From: Bacteroidota bacterium
GTDB taxonomy: Bacteria > Bacteroidota > Bacteroidia > Bacteroidales > Prolixibacteraceae
Reading direction: 5' to 3'
DNA length: 64,000 nucleotides
NCBI GenBank assembly: GCA_023251435.1
Contig: JAHEYU010000026.1
Span: 1 to 64,000 of the forward strand
Below the pieces are notes generated by a model. The model searched no databases. It saw only the letters and a program-made list of their open reading frames with translations, and had not been told where the DNA came from. Positions 35,260 through 45,147 of the stretch are shown here, in pieces (position 1 is the stretch's first letter; each line of letters starts with the position of its first letter). Made by a program: the position numbers and the translations under genes.

Positions 35260-36588
35260 TTAAATTCGAACAGGTTTCCGGCCAATACTGTAATAGTTGA
35301 ATTTTGTCTCTTTCATTTCTTCAGGTTCATAAATATTACGGCCATCGAAAATGGTTTTTGTTTTCAGGAGTTTTTCTATTACACGGAAGTTCGGCATTCT
35401 GAATTCGGGCCATTCGGTAACAATAATTAATGCATCGGCATCAATACAGGCATCATATTCGTCTTTGGCATAGGCAATTGTATCGCCCAATATCCGGTGA
35501 GCCTCTTCTTTGGCGACCGGATCATAAGCAACGATAGATGCTCCTTCTTTTAGCAACAGATCAATGATTACCAGAGATGGAGCTTCACGCATATCATCGG
35601 TTTTAGGTTTAAATGCTAAACCCCACATTCCAAATTTGAGACCTTTCAAATTTTCACCAAAATGTGATTTTATTTTTCCAATCAGTACTTCCTTTTGCCT
35701 GTAATTTACTGCTTCAACAGCTTTCAAAATATCGAGTGAATGACCATATTCATCGGCAGTTCTAACCAGTGCCTGTACATCTTTGGGGAAGCATGAACCT
35801 CCATAACCTGTCCCCGGATAGATAAACTTATTCCCGATACGTGCATCCGAACCGATTCCCTTTCGAACCATGCCTACATCGGCGCCAACCAGTTCGCACA
35901 AATTGGCAATGTCGTTCATAAAACTGATTTTGGTGGCCAGCATCGAGTTGGCCGCATATTTAGTCATCTCAGAAGATGAAATATCCATAAAAAGTATAGG
36001 ATGTCCGTTTAACAGAAATGCTTTGTATAATTTTCTCATGGTTTTTTCTGCTTCGGGCGATTCGACACCTACCACTATGCGGTCGGGTTTGAGAAAATCA
36101 TCAATGGCACTTCCTTCTTTCAGAAATTCAGGGTTTGAGGCTACGTCGAAAGGAATGTTTTCATTTCGTTTAATTAGTTCCTCCTGAATAGCTGCTTTCA
36201 CTTTCATTGAAGTACCTACCGGAACAGTGCTTTTGGTCACGATCACCATGTAATGATCCATGTATTTGCCAATTTCACGGGCAACACCCAAAACATATTT
36301 CAAATCAGCGCTTCCATCTTCGTCAGGTGGAGTGCCAACAGCAATAAATACCGCTTCTGAATCTAACAGACTATCTTTCAAGCTGGTGGTAAACGAAAGC
36401 CTGCCCTTATCAACATTGCGTTTAAAAATATCTTCTAATCCTGGTTCATAAATTGGGATTTTACCGTTGTTTAACAGGTTGATTTTGCGTTCATCCACAT
36501 CCACACAAACAACGTCAATCCCTGTTTCCGAAAAACAGGTTCCTGATACCAAACCGACATATCCTGTGCCAACTACCGAGATTTTCAT
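35260..36588 (-). CDS. ugd: UDP-glucose 6-dehydrogenase
   Basis: The 442-residue enzyme has the N-terminal Rossmann motif [42 protein letters not shown] and [10 protein letters not shown]. Downstream are the substrate-binding [23 protein letters not shown], the catalytic-Cys block [16 protein letters not shown] and the C-terminal [17 protein letters not shown]. It oxidises UDP-glucose to UDP-glucuronate with two NAD+. It is first in the minus-strand arm (ugd, UXS, receiver, receiver, sugar transferase). Full length, all catalytic residues present. Confidence 0.95.
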   Translation of the reverse strand: MKISVVGTGYVGLVSGTCFSETGIDVVCVDVDERKINLLNNGKIPIYEPGLEDIFKRNVDKGRLSFTTSLKDSLLDSEAVFIAVGTPPDEDGSADLKYVLGVAREIGKYMDHYMVIVTKSTVPVGTSMKVKAAIQEELIKRNENIPFDVASNPEFLKEGSAIDDFLKPDRIVVGVESPEAEKTMRKLYKAFLLNGHPILFMDISSSEMTKYAANSMLATKISFMNDIANLCELVGADVGMVRKGIGSDARIGNKFIYPGTGYGGSCFPKDVQALVRTADEYGHSLDILKAVEAVNYRQKEVLIGKIKSHFGENLKGLKFGMWGLAFKPKTDDMREAPSLVIIDLLLKEGASIVAYDPVAKEEAHRILGDTIAYAKDEYDACIDADALIIVTEWPEFRMPNFRVIEKLLKTKTIFDGRNIYEPEEMKETKFNYYSIGRKPVRI

Positions 36589-36619
36589 AAGCTTGAATTT
36601 AAAGTATTTAAACTGTGTA

Positions 36620-36648
36620 GGTTATAATTATTTATTGGTTATAATTAT
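36620..36648. repeat. Direct repeat GGTTATAATTAT, two copies 17 bp apart
   Basis: Copies lie at 36620-36631 and 36637-36648, about 32-60 bp upstream of the ugd start codon. Spacing and position suit a transcription-factor site or promoter element of the minus-strand exopolysaccharide arm. The sequence is very AT-rich, so chance duplication is possible. Confidence 0.35.
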
Positions 36649-36840
36649 ATTTAGCTGTTGATCCATCAAACCATCATAAAAGTAAAAAATATAATTAACT
36701 AATTCCAGACTTTCATGTCGATAGCCAATATTTTATTTTATGATTGTAAATTCCTCTAAATGAAAAATGAAAGGGTTCAAAAATATCGATATGAATAATT
36801 TACAGACATTCAATATTCGTCGAATTTTCAGATTTCCAAA

Positions 36841-38787
36841 TTAGTTTAGGTATCCATTATCTCTGTATCCGGGCAAATTGATATACCAGTCGGGATATTG
36901 AACACCAGCTGATTTTGCCCAATCAACAAATTTCAGGTATCCTCGATTTATGGGGGACTTTTCACTGGGAATAGAAAAACCGCCCGATATATTAATGGCC
37001 CAGGGTAAATTTTGTGCCGACCGGTAGTAAAATCCACTAGAGGGTCTGGAGTAATCAGCAGCCTGTCCAAAATAGGAAAAGTCGGCTCCGGATGTTGGCG
37101 GATTATCCGGGAGATGGATTTCGAGTCCTCTGTTTTGATTTACTACCATAAACGGATTATATGGATAACCTCCCAATAATGAAGGCGAAATCGCTGATTT
37201 GAAAACCACAGTGATCGTTAGCGTTTTTCCTTTCACATCCCAAGCATCATCAAAAGCAAAAATGATTGCATTACTCCTGCCACTTTCGACACCGTTTGAA
37301 GCGATATTCAAATATTTTCGGGTGTATTTCGTTCCGGTTACACTATCTACCGAAGATGCCGGAACTGGCAATTCAATTCCAAAACCATTTCGGTAAGATG
37401 CACCAACATTACTGATGGTTACTCTGATATTCAGGGCTTTTAAAAGGTTACTCGCATCGGTTATTGTTCCAAACTGGTAATCAACAACCAAGTCATTAAA
37501 ATCGTAATCGCCCTTGCTGGGCCACATATCCTCGAAAGCCAAAGATCCGGATGAGCCGTTTCCACCGCCATTGTTAAAAGCCTTGTTCGGATCGAGCGGA
37601 TATTGATCCATACTGTCAATTATTCCATCACCATCAGTATCAACCGGAGAAATTGTATTATTTACATTTGATAAATCAGCTGATGCCAAACGATCAAGTG
37701 TAATATAGAAAACGGCATCGTTAAAGTCATTGTCACAACCGGGAGAACTACGGGGGGTATCTTCAAACCCCAATACAATAACTTCATTTTGAATATCTTT
37801 CAAAAGCACCATGTGCTGGTTTAATGCTGAATTTGGCTCTGTATTGAATGAAGCAACCGAATAGTACATTCCTTGTGTGTCCTTAACCTGTTTGGTTTTT
37901 TTATCCCATCCGTTGGGAACTAAAAACCAGCCAATAACCGTATTTGCAGGAAATTCTCCTAAAAGTACTTTGTCGCCGCTATGTAATGATCCGCCGCTTC
38001 CGGGCGTTGATGCATTCGGAAATATTATTTTGTGCTGAGTATTAACTGGCTTGGAACCATCATAAATAAAATAACCCAATGCGCTGGTTAAGTCAGTTCC
38101 TTCACCGGCAAAAGTGACATAAACCTTTGTCTTTTCTTTGAGCACTAAATTAGACTGTTTCCCACTTTCCATGAAAGCTGGTTTGGTTAAGGGTACCGAA
38201 ATCCCTTCAGGTAAAGTTTGATTTAAATTGCTTAACAATGATTCCCAGGCGTGGTCGTTGACCTGGAAAAGGTAACCAGGATAGCCATTGGCAGTATAGG
38301 CTCCCATATATGAAAATGCATCAACCTGAGCTGATTTCAAATTTGTTCCGTAATTAAAGTCGGTTTCTCTGGGTGTATTGAAATTTACATTGTAATCATA
38401 AAATATTTTGTTCTGTTTAATTGCTAAACTAACTTTCCTCTCCAATCCAATTGATTTTGAATAAATATACACTGAATCAACTATTACTGGGACAGTTATT
38501 TCCATCAAGTATTTGTTGTTATCGTCAAATGTTCCCTTTGAAACAAATACTTCGGTTTGGGTTGTGTTTTTATAATATATTTCGAAGATAGATCCACGTA
38601 ATTTGGCGGGTGCATTAAGATTAACCTCTACGCTTTTCGTGGTTGAAAAATCAAATCTGGAAGGAAATTCAATTTTGTCCAGCGATAGATTTGCATCATT
38701 TGGTTTAATGTCATTTATATTCTTTTGACAATTCGAAAAAACAAATAAAACGAACAGCGAAACTAAAATATGGTTAAATGTTTTCAT
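36841..38787 (-). CDS. LruC domain-containing surface lipoprotein
   Basis: The 648-residue protein has a lipoprotein-type signal ending at FVFSNC. The middle part contains VLGFEDTPRSSPGCDNDFNDAVFYI (DUF4114-like) and then a DTDGDGIIDSMDQYPLDP calcium-binding thrombospondin-type-3-like loop. The C-terminal LruC/DUF4842 region has AFEDMWPSKGDYDFNDLVVDYQF. LruC-domain proteins are Bacteroidota surface proteins of unclear function, often calcium-binding. It is transcribed toward the exopolysaccharide arm and away from the NO-signalling operon, and could be an adhesin linked to biofilm matrix. That role is inference. Confidence 0.85.
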   Translation of the reverse strand: MKTFNHILVSLFVLFVFSNCQKNINDIKPNDANLSLDKIEFPSRFDFSTTKSVEVNLNAPAKLRGSIFEIYYKNTTQTEVFVSKGTFDDNNKYLMEITVPVIVDSVYIYSKSIGLERKVSLAIKQNKIFYDYNVNFNTPRETDFNYGTNLKSAQVDAFSYMGAYTANGYPGYLFQVNDHAWESLLSNLNQTLPEGISVPLTKPAFMESGKQSNLVLKEKTKVYVTFAGEGTDLTSALGYFIYDGSKPVNTQHKIIFPNASTPGSGGSLHSGDKVLLGEFPANTVIGWFLVPNGWDKKTKQVKDTQGMYYSVASFNTEPNSALNQHMVLLKDIQNEVIVLGFEDTPRSSPGCDNDFNDAVFYITLDRLASADLSNVNNTISPVDTDGDGIIDSMDQYPLDPNKAFNNGGGNGSSGSLAFEDMWPSKGDYDFNDLVVDYQFGTITDASNLLKALNIRVTISNVGASYRNGFGIELPVPASSVDSVTGTKYTRKYLNIASNGVESGRSNAIIFAFDDAWDVKGKTLTITVVFKSAISPSLLGGYPYNPFMVVNQNRGLEIHLPDNPPTSGADFSYFGQAADYSRPSSGFYYRSAQNLPWAINISGGFSIPSEKSPINRGYLKFVDWAKSAGVQYPDWYINLPGYRDNGYLN

Positions 38788-38910
38788 ATCACTTAAAATT
38801 AACTTTTCTGAAACAAATATCCAATAATAAGTTCTTCGGATTAAAAATATTCGATCAGTGGGAATTTACTGTCGACGAATTTTCATTTTGTGCTGATAGA
38901 TGAAATGAAG

Positions 38911-39624
38911 TTAAAGCAGGTTCAGACGATTAATCAGTTCATCTCGGTTCGTGCGGCTTACAGGTATCACTGTTTTTTCGATGAGTACGCTATTGTCTTC
39001 AATATCAACAATCTTTTTAACGTTGATGATGTATGAACGATGCACCTGAACAAATAGTTCCGGAGGAAGTTTATCCTTTATTTTTTTAATGGTGGAGTGG
39101 ACCGTAAAATTCTTTTTTTCGGTATTTATCTGGATGTAATCGCCTTTTGACTCTACAAATAAAATTCCTGAATATTCAATTTTTATTAGCCGACGGTCAA
39201 TATTCACATACAATTCGGTTTCAGGATCGGAGGAATTGGCCTGAACTGCTGCCTGTGAAGTCTTTTTGTCAGGATTAAAAAGCTGTGCTTTTCTCACTGC
39301 CTTGTCGAATCGTTCCTGAGAAAGCGGCTTGGTTAAATAATCGACTATACATTCATATTCGAAGGCATCGATGGCAAAATTGCGGTCGGAAGTGGTGAGT
39401 ATAATTTTGGGAGGCGATTTCAGGGTTTGAATAAAGTCGAAACCAGAAAAATCGGGCATGTGGATATCCAGAAAAATAAGATCGATTGTATTTTGGTTAA
39501 GAAATTTGATGGCTTGCATACCATTCGGGAAAGCAGCAACCAAGTTCAGTTCCTTATTATTGGAGATTAATTTTTCAAGTACGACCCGAGCCATTTCTTC
39601 ATCGTCAATAACGATACAATTCAT
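38911..39624 (-). CDS. LytTR-family response regulator (DNA-binding)
   Basis: This 237-residue protein has an N-terminal receiver (~1-115): CIVIDDEEMARVVL, acceptor Asp in LIFLDIHMPDFSGFDF, Thr in ILTTSDR and Lys in YLTKPLSQ. The C-terminal LytTR DNA-binding domain (~138-237) has LYVNIDRRLIKIEYSGILFVESKGDYIQI, VHSTIKKIKDKLPPELFVQVHRSYIIN and VIPVSRTNRDEL. It is the last gene, and the only evident transcriptional output, of the operon that starts with the receiver and H-NOX genes. It follows the Hpt gene by 10 bp. It probably activates genes in response to the phosphorelay; LytTR sites are paired direct repeats, which I cannot locate by eye. Confidence 0.93.
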   Translation of the reverse strand: MNCIVIDDEEMARVVLEKLISNNKELNLVAAFPNGMQAIKFLNQNTIDLIFLDIHMPDFSGFDFIQTLKSPPKIILTTSDRNFAIDAFEYECIVDYLTKPLSQERFDKAVRKAQLFNPDKKTSQAAVQANSSDPETELYVNIDRRLIKIEYSGILFVESKGDYIQINTEKKNFTVHSTIKKIKDKLPPELFVQVHRSYIINVKKIVDIEDNSVLIEKTVIPVSRTNRDELINRLNLL

Positions 39625-39634
39625 AAAACTAAGT

Positions 39635-39955
39635 TTAGGATTCCCTGATGAAGGCTACCATGCTGTTCAAAATTTCGTCGAACTGCTGCTGAAGACTGGT
39701 GTTTCCTTCTTTCAGTTCATTCTCGAAATCGATCGCTGTTTGGTAGCCTTTTTCAAGCCCTAAGATACTAATTTTATGTTTTAACTTATGGACATTTTCT
39801 GAAGCTTTATGGAGCCTTAATTCCTTCAGGTTTCCCTGGTATTCATCAATTTCATGAAATATTTCTTTTCTGATCACTCCCAGGAGTTTTTCCTCGAAAG
39901 CAAGATCGCCTCCCGAAAGCTCCTTAATGTAGTTCAAGTTTGGTTGTTCTTCCAT
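39635..39955 (-). CDS. Hpt (histidine phosphotransfer) domain protein
   Basis: I chose the ATG at 39955 (106 residues, MEEQPNLNYIKELSGG); upstream in-frame sequence to 40042 overlaps the kinase gene and looks non-coding. The protein is all helical and has the Hpt signature ENVHKLKHKISILGL, with H56 as the likely phospho-acceptor, although the usual KG after HxL is KH here. It would relay phosphate between a receiver and the LytTR regulator encoded 10 bp downstream. A free Hpt between two kinases and a response regulator points to a multi-step phosphorelay. Confidence 0.82.
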   Translation of the reverse strand: MEEQPNLNYIKELSGGDLAFEEKLLGVIRKEIFHEIDEYQGNLKELRLHKASENVHKLKHKISILGLEKGYQTAIDFENELKEGNTSLQQQFDEILNSMVAFIRES

Positions 39956-39956
39956 G

Positions 39957-40997
39957 TTATTTTTTTTGTAAGGTAAAATTAAAAGCACTGCCTTTGCCGA
40001 TCTCGCTTTCCAAATAGATCTGACCGCCATAATATCCGACAATCTTTTTGACGATTGAAAGTCCTATCCCGGTAGCCATCTGGTCGTTTTCAAGTTTTTC
40101 AAATATCTGGAAAATTTTATCGTGGTACTCTGCCGAGATTCCTTTGCCGTTGTCTTTGACGGTAAATAACCAAAACGAATCCATTTCTTTAACTGAAACT
40201 TCAACAATTCCCTTCTCCTTGTCGATGCTTTTAACGGCATTCTGAATAAGGTTCTGGAACAACTGCTGCAGCCTGAATCTATCACCCTTAATTACCGGTA
40301 ATTCGTTTTTGATGAATACCTCCACATGCTTCGGTTTGAAAACAATCTGAATCACCTCTGAAACCAAATGATTTAAATCAACTTCGTAAATCCCAAGTTC
40401 GGCCTGGTCGATGGTTGAGTAGTTAAGAATTCCATTGATTAGTGCATCCATCTTTCCCAAATTTTCAAGGATCAGATTAAAATTTACACTACACTTTTTG
40501 TTAATAATATCCTTATTATCTTCCAATATCCAGTTTACCAGCGAGTCGATGCTTCGTAAAGGCGATTTCAAGTCGTGCGAAACCATGTGTGCATAATCTG
40601 AAAGAACCTGATTTTTTATTTCGAGATTATGAAGCAATTCCTCACGCTGCCTGTTCACTAAAATAATCTCGGTAGCCTGTTCATTGATAAAACGGACCAG
40701 ATCAATACCCCCCTTTGTAGTTACATCAGGATCTGACGAATTAATTTTCAGCGTGGTAACCAATTCATTCAGCGTATTTAATATTCTCTTCTGGCTTTCA
40801 GCTTCTTCACGAAGTTTGGTGTTGGCCTCGAAAAGTTCGTCGGAACTGATTTTCATTGCCCGCTGTGACATATTCAGGTAATCTTCGAAATTGTTATAGG
40901 AACTTTCAACGGCCTCCACGAATTTTTTAAAATCCTGATTCTGTTGCAATTCCGAAGGTGCATATTTTCTTAGTTGTCTCTCAAGTAAAGGATTCAC
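39957..40997 (-). CDS. Cytosolic sensor histidine kinase without sensor domain
   Basis: This 346-residue protein has an N-terminal helical/coiled-coil region (~1-120). The HisKA block YAHMVSHDLKSPLRSIDSLVNWI carries the phospho-His near residue 135, and the HATPase domain has FQNLIQNAVKS (N box), VKDNGKGISAEYHDKIFQIF (G1) and ATGIGLSIVKKIVGYYGG (G2). There is no TM, PAS or GAF domain. It lies 1 bp after the FIST gene, the usual place for a kinase controlled by a separate FIST sensor. Its kinase core is closely similar to that of the HNOBA-PAS kinase upstream, so the two are paralogues. Confidence 0.92.
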   Translation of the reverse strand: MNPLLERQLRKYAPSELQQNQDFKKFVEAVESSYNNFEDYLNMSQRAMKISSDELFEANTKLREEAESQKRILNTLNELVTTLKINSSDPDVTTKGGIDLVRFINEQATEIILVNRQREELLHNLEIKNQVLSDYAHMVSHDLKSPLRSIDSLVNWILEDNKDIINKKCSVNFNLILENLGKMDALINGILNYSTIDQAELGIYEVDLNHLVSEVIQIVFKPKHVEVFIKNELPVIKGDRFRLQQLFQNLIQNAVKSIDKEKGIVEVSVKEMDSFWLFTVKDNGKGISAEYHDKIFQIFEKLENDQMATGIGLSIVKKIVGYYGGQIYLESEIGKGSAFNFTLQKK

Positions 40998-40998
40998 A

Positions 40999-42132
40999 CT
41001 ATTCGCTGATTAAAGTTAAAGTCATGGTTTGATTATGCAGTTCGCAGGTATTTTCGCCATGGAAAGGAGCAATTTCGCCGTACGAATAAAAACCACCGAT
41101 TTTCGTTTCCTTTCCAATCAGTTCAACCACCTCTTCGATTTCTTCCTCCACCCGTTGATCCATCACCATCTTCCGGCCTACACAGCTTACCAGAAAGGCA
41201 AACTCGGGTTTGGTTTTCCGTTCGAGCATCGCCAGTCTTGCAGCTTCTGAAGCACCTGCCGAGATACTGTCAACTGATACCATCATGAGCTGAACCACCG
41301 AATTTTCGGGAACATCACCAGCCAGGATCATGGCTTTATTTTCGAAATCGATCCCTAGAATGGTGCGAACCACTGGTATCTTCTTCCCCGGAATCATCAC
41401 ATTTAACGGATACAAAAGGGCTGATTGGGGAAGTTCTGCAGCTTTATCACCGAGATATTTGATGTAAATGTCGAGCGCTGGTTGATTGTCGAGTTCATAA
41501 AGAATGTTCTGCGACGATTTGGTAATGATTCGGTCAGGACCAAACGGGAACCACCCGCCAAAACTGGCGAAGGAGATTTCAAGTGCATCACCGTAAAGAC
41601 CAATAGCAACGACTTCCCCAATTTTGGGATTTTCCTTGTATGAAACCAGCGTTTTTTCAAATCGCGGACCATCGCCGCAAATTCCTCCGGTCAAATCTAC
41701 CGAAGCATCCAGTCCAAGTTCCATTCCTTCAATAATTGAACTTCCATTCACAAAGCTTCCTTCCGAAATAACCAGAACATGTTTCAGGTTTTCCCTGGGC
41801 AACGACTTCGACAAAGAAACACCAAGTGCAACAGTATCTTTCTGATAGTCGAGGATATTTGCTGTTTTAACGATGAAGCGGCTCTTTTCGAATTCGATGG
41901 CCGTAATGGCAATTGATTCGTCGTTCACATAAGGGCCAATAATTTCGCCTGCCGATGAACCAAAGATCAGATGTTCATAGGGAAATTGAGCCCGAATGTC
42001 ATCAATTACAGCTGTATCCTCCAAAAGATAACGATCTGCAAAAACCAGTACCAAAGGATTCTTCAACTCCATTTTTTCAGTCGAATATTCCCAATCTTTT
42101 CCTTTTAATTTCTTTGCTTGTAAAATTTTCAT
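40999..42132 (-). CDS. FIST domain sensory protein
   Basis: This 377-residue soluble protein matches FIST_N followed by FIST_C. FIST_N shows LVLVFADRYLLEDTAVIDDIRAQFP, LIFGSSAGEIIG and SEGSFVNGSSIIEG; FIST_C shows GGICGDGPRFEKTLV, ALYPLNVMIPG, GASEAARLA, EFAFLVSCVGRKMVMDQRVEEEIEEV and IGGFYSYGEIAPF. FIST proteins are predicted ligand (amino-acid-type small molecule) sensors that signal through two-component proteins. The gene lies 3 bp after the HNOBA-kinase gene and 1 bp before another kinase. The role of FIST next to an H-NOX system is, as far as I know, predicted rather than shown. Confidence 0.92.
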   Translation of the reverse strand: MKILQAKKLKGKDWEYSTEKMELKNPLVLVFADRYLLEDTAVIDDIRAQFPYEHLIFGSSAGEIIGPYVNDESIAITAIEFEKSRFIVKTANILDYQKDTVALGVSLSKSLPRENLKHVLVISEGSFVNGSSIIEGMELGLDASVDLTGGICGDGPRFEKTLVSYKENPKIGEVVAIGLYGDALEISFASFGGWFPFGPDRIITKSSQNILYELDNQPALDIYIKYLGDKAAELPQSALLYPLNVMIPGKKIPVVRTILGIDFENKAMILAGDVPENSVVQLMMVSVDSISAGASEAARLAMLERKTKPEFAFLVSCVGRKMVMDQRVEEEIEEVVELIGKETKIGGFYSYGEIAPFHGENTCELHNQTMTLTLISE

Positions 42133-42135
42133 GGT

Positions 42136-45100
42136 CTATTTTTTTATACTGAAATAAAATGTGGTTCCCTTGCCCAGTTCACTTTCCAGCCAGATTTCGC
42201 CTTCGTATGATTCCACTACTTTTTTTACGATATTCAGGCCGATTCCGGTTGATTTTTCATTGTTCCCAAGTGTGCTGAATATCTTAAAAATTTTTTCGTG
42301 GTGTTCTTTGGCAATCCCAATCCCATTGTCTTTTACCGAGAAGATAAAGTGCGAGTTATTCTCCTTATAGTCGATTTCGATCCGTCCTTCACTTTTATCG
42401 GTGTAAGTAACAGCATTGCTAATCAGGTTTTGGAAAAGCTGCTGCATCCGGGTTGCATCGGCATCGATTACCGGCAACCGGTTTAAAACCGTAACCTTGA
42501 TGTGAGCCGGAATATAGATCAATTCCAGGATTCCTTTGATTATAGCGTTCAGATCGACTTTTTCGCGTACTGAACTTCCTTTATCGATGCTCGAATATTT
42601 CAGGATGCTTTCAATCAGATGATCCATTTTCTCCACCTTAAGCTGCATCAGCTGGAGGTTTCGTAGGCTTTCCTCTCCAAGTTTCTCCTTGAAATCTTCC
42701 ATCGTCCAGCTCAGTAGTGCCGATATATTTCTTAAAGGTGATTTCAGATCATGCGAAACGATGTGTGCATATTCATTTAAATGTTCGTTCTGAATTGCCA
42801 GGTTCTTTAACAGCATTTCTTTCTGGCTCTCCAATTTCTTCATGTGTGTGATATCCAGGTGAATACCAATTGAGCCAACAATTTTGCCATTCACGTCATA
42901 ATTTGGTGCACCACTTATTAGCCAGTATCTTTTTTTTTCGTTTTTAATCTGAACCTTTACTTCATAAGAATCAGAAATGCTTTTTTTCCTTAGTTCATTT
43001 TTACTTTCAATTAATTCTTTGTTCTCTGCACTTATAAAAAGGTCGGAGGCTTTCTTTCCATACAATTCTTCAAGTTCATAACCACTCATGATACAAAATT
43101 GGTGGTTGGCATATTGAATTTTCTCATCATTGTCAACTTCAAGCAATCCCAAATTAATATTTGCAATAATGTTGCGGTATTTTTCTTCTTTTCTTTTGAT
43201 GGCTTCTTCAGCATTTTTCTGCTCGGTAATATCAGTATGAGTACCAATAATTTTGAGCGGTTTTCCCTCTTTATCCTTTTCAATCACAACTCCACGGTCG
43301 AGTACCCATTTTATATTGCCATTTTTATGCAACATTCTATATTCCAAAACATGAAAATCACTTTCACCGCTTCGGCATTTTTTATCATTTTCAACCAGAA
43401 GGTGCAGGTCGTCTGGATGAACACTATTCCACCATATTGAATTATTTTCGGTTGTTTCGTCAAAGGTGTACCCTAATAAATTGTTGATCGGGCTTGAAAA
43501 CGTTGTCATTGCAGTTTGAAAATCGTATTCCCAAACATTATCACCGATTTTTTCAAGAGCTAAACGAAATCTGCTTTCAAACTCTTTCAATTTTTGCTGA
43601 GTTTCTTTTTCGCGGGTTATGTCTTCCTCTATTGCAAAGTATTTAATAATGTTATTGTCCTTGTCTTTAAGTGCCTGTCCCTGAATGCGAAGCCAATAAG
43701 GTCTCCCTGTCCGGTGATAATTTAATATTTCGCAAACAAATGGTTCACCAGCATGAATCTGTTTTCTCAAATAGGCAATAGTTTCCGGATTGGTATCTTT
43801 TCCCTGAAGGAATTTGCCTGGCTTTGTATTCTTAATTTCTTCCAACGAATAACCAGTCATCTCCTCAAAACTCTTGTTCACCCATTCTACTTTTCCATCT
43901 TTATTCGAAATTACCACACCATTTGTATTTTCTGCAGCAATTGACGAAAGAATATTCAATTGGTTTTCTCTTTCCTTTTCAAGTGTAATATCTTCAATCA
44001 TTGCAAAATAGTTTATCACCTTTCCTATTTTATCCAGCGTTGGCTGTCCTTTGCATCTGCTCCAAAACCAGCTTCCATCTTTTCTTGAATGAATTAGTTC
44101 AATGTTAAAGGATTTACCCGAGTAGAAGGCCTGCCTCATTTCCCGAATTTCCTTTTTATCTGTCAATTCGCTTTTGCCGGGTTCAATGGGTGTTCGCCCT
44201 ATTATTTCTTCAATTTTATAGCCTGTTAATTTGAAATATCCCTCATTGGCATAAATTATCCTGCCTTTCGAGTCGGTAAAAAGAACACCATTTTCATTTG
44301 CACTTGCTAATAGTGACAGTTGTTTTATCTGTTCCTCATTCTTTTTCTGAGCTGTTATGTCGCGTCCATAAATGTTATAATACCCATATTGGGGAAGAGA
44401 TTTTATTACAAACGAATAAGTTTTATCCTCAAAATCAGCCTCGACAACTTCTCTTTCGGCATTGACATCGAGTTGTGTGGCTATTTTTTGCCAAAATTCA
44501 ATTTTACTGTATTCCGTTTCATAAAAAGTAAACTTCGTAAAACTTTCAGCTGCCGGATTTTCTTTCAGTATTTTCCCGGAAGAATTTATACGAATTAACG
44601 GATCGGGATTTTGCATAGGGAATAAGGCTATGTCTTGTATTTCCCTGGCAGCTTTTTTCAGATCGTTCTTTTGTTTATTGATAGTTTCAAGGAGTACCTT
44701 AAGATCCGAATTGGTAATCTCCTGAGTTTTTAAAACATGTAAAAGATCAATCATGGGATCATGCAATGCGAAATCGTTCAGATTGAGGTTGTTGTCTAAA
44801 ACATTTTCGATTGATCCGAACCAGGGAGTCATCAGAAATAACCATTGATCGTTGGCTTGAATGTATTCAAGTTGACCACGCAATACGATTGATTTGTTCA
44901 AATGACATTCGATTATCAGGACCTGATTAGTTAGTTTCTTAAACGATTCGATGGATAAATCTTCAACCTTTGGGCGACTTAGCATGAAACTGGATTCGAA
45001 TGGTTTTCCCTTGCAATCGGGCAGTAATTTGAAAAGGGTTTTTCCACACGAAACCACCAAATGGTTGCAATCAATTAAGATGTAAAACGGGAATAACCGG

Positions 45101-45147
45101 TTGAACTGTTCTTCGTTAAAAGCGAATGTGTTTTCCATATTTTTCAC
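42136..45147 (-). CDS. HNOBA-multiPAS sensor histidine kinase
   Basis: The 1003-residue protein has no TM. Residues ~10-165 match the HNOBA (haem-NO-binding-associated) domain of guanylate cyclases, with NHLVVSCGKTLFKLLPD, FLMTPWFGSIENVLDNNLNLNDFALHDPMIDLLHVL and a coiled coil (LETINKQKNDLKKAAREIQ). Five PAS domains follow (~170-270, 275-395, 400-520, 525-645, 650-770). The kinase core has YAHIVSHDLKSPLRNISALL (HisKA, His near 805), FQNLISNAVTY, VKDNGIGIAKEHHEKIF and STGIGLNIVKKVVESYEG. It overlaps the H-NOX gene by 4 bp. HNOBA domains pair with H-NOX to relay NO binding, so this is the likely NO-controlled kinase. The third PAS resembles a LOV domain without the photoactive Cys. Confidence 0.93.
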   Translation of the reverse strand: MKNMENTFAFNEEQFNRLFPFYILIDCNHLVVSCGKTLFKLLPDCKGKPFESSFMLSRPKVEDLSIESFKKLTNQVLIIECHLNKSIVLRGQLEYIQANDQWLFLMTPWFGSIENVLDNNLNLNDFALHDPMIDLLHVLKTQEITNSDLKVLLETINKQKNDLKKAAREIQDIALFPMQNPDPLIRINSSGKILKENPAAESFTKFTFYETEYSKIEFWQKIATQLDVNAEREVVEADFEDKTYSFVIKSLPQYGYYNIYGRDITAQKKNEEQIKQLSLLASANENGVLFTDSKGRIIYANEGYFKLTGYKIEEIIGRTPIEPGKSELTDKKEIREMRQAFYSGKSFNIELIHSRKDGSWFWSRCKGQPTLDKIGKVINYFAMIEDITLEKERENQLNILSSIAAENTNGVVISNKDGKVEWVNKSFEEMTGYSLEEIKNTKPGKFLQGKDTNPETIAYLRKQIHAGEPFVCEILNYHRTGRPYWLRIQGQALKDKDNNIIKYFAIEEDITREKETQQKLKEFESRFRLALEKIGDNVWEYDFQTAMTTFSSPINNLLGYTFDETTENNSIWWNSVHPDDLHLLVENDKKCRSGESDFHVLEYRMLHKNGNIKWVLDRGVVIEKDKEGKPLKIIGTHTDITEQKNAEEAIKRKEEKYRNIIANINLGLLEVDNDEKIQYANHQFCIMSGYELEELYGKKASDLFISAENKELIESKNELRKKSISDSYEVKVQIKNEKKRYWLISGAPNYDVNGKIVGSIGIHLDITHMKKLESQKEMLLKNLAIQNEHLNEYAHIVSHDLKSPLRNISALLSWTMEDFKEKLGEESLRNLQLMQLKVEKMDHLIESILKYSSIDKGSSVREKVDLNAIIKGILELIYIPAHIKVTVLNRLPVIDADATRMQQLFQNLISNAVTYTDKSEGRIEIDYKENNSHFIFSVKDNGIGIAKEHHEKIFKIFSTLGNNEKSTGIGLNIVKKVVESYEGEIWLESELGKGTTFYFSIKK

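Noticed and set aside
43600-43930. True blue-light LOV photoreceptor in the HNOBA kinase
   Set aside because: The motif lacks the conserved photoactive cysteine, so it is kept only as LOV-like.
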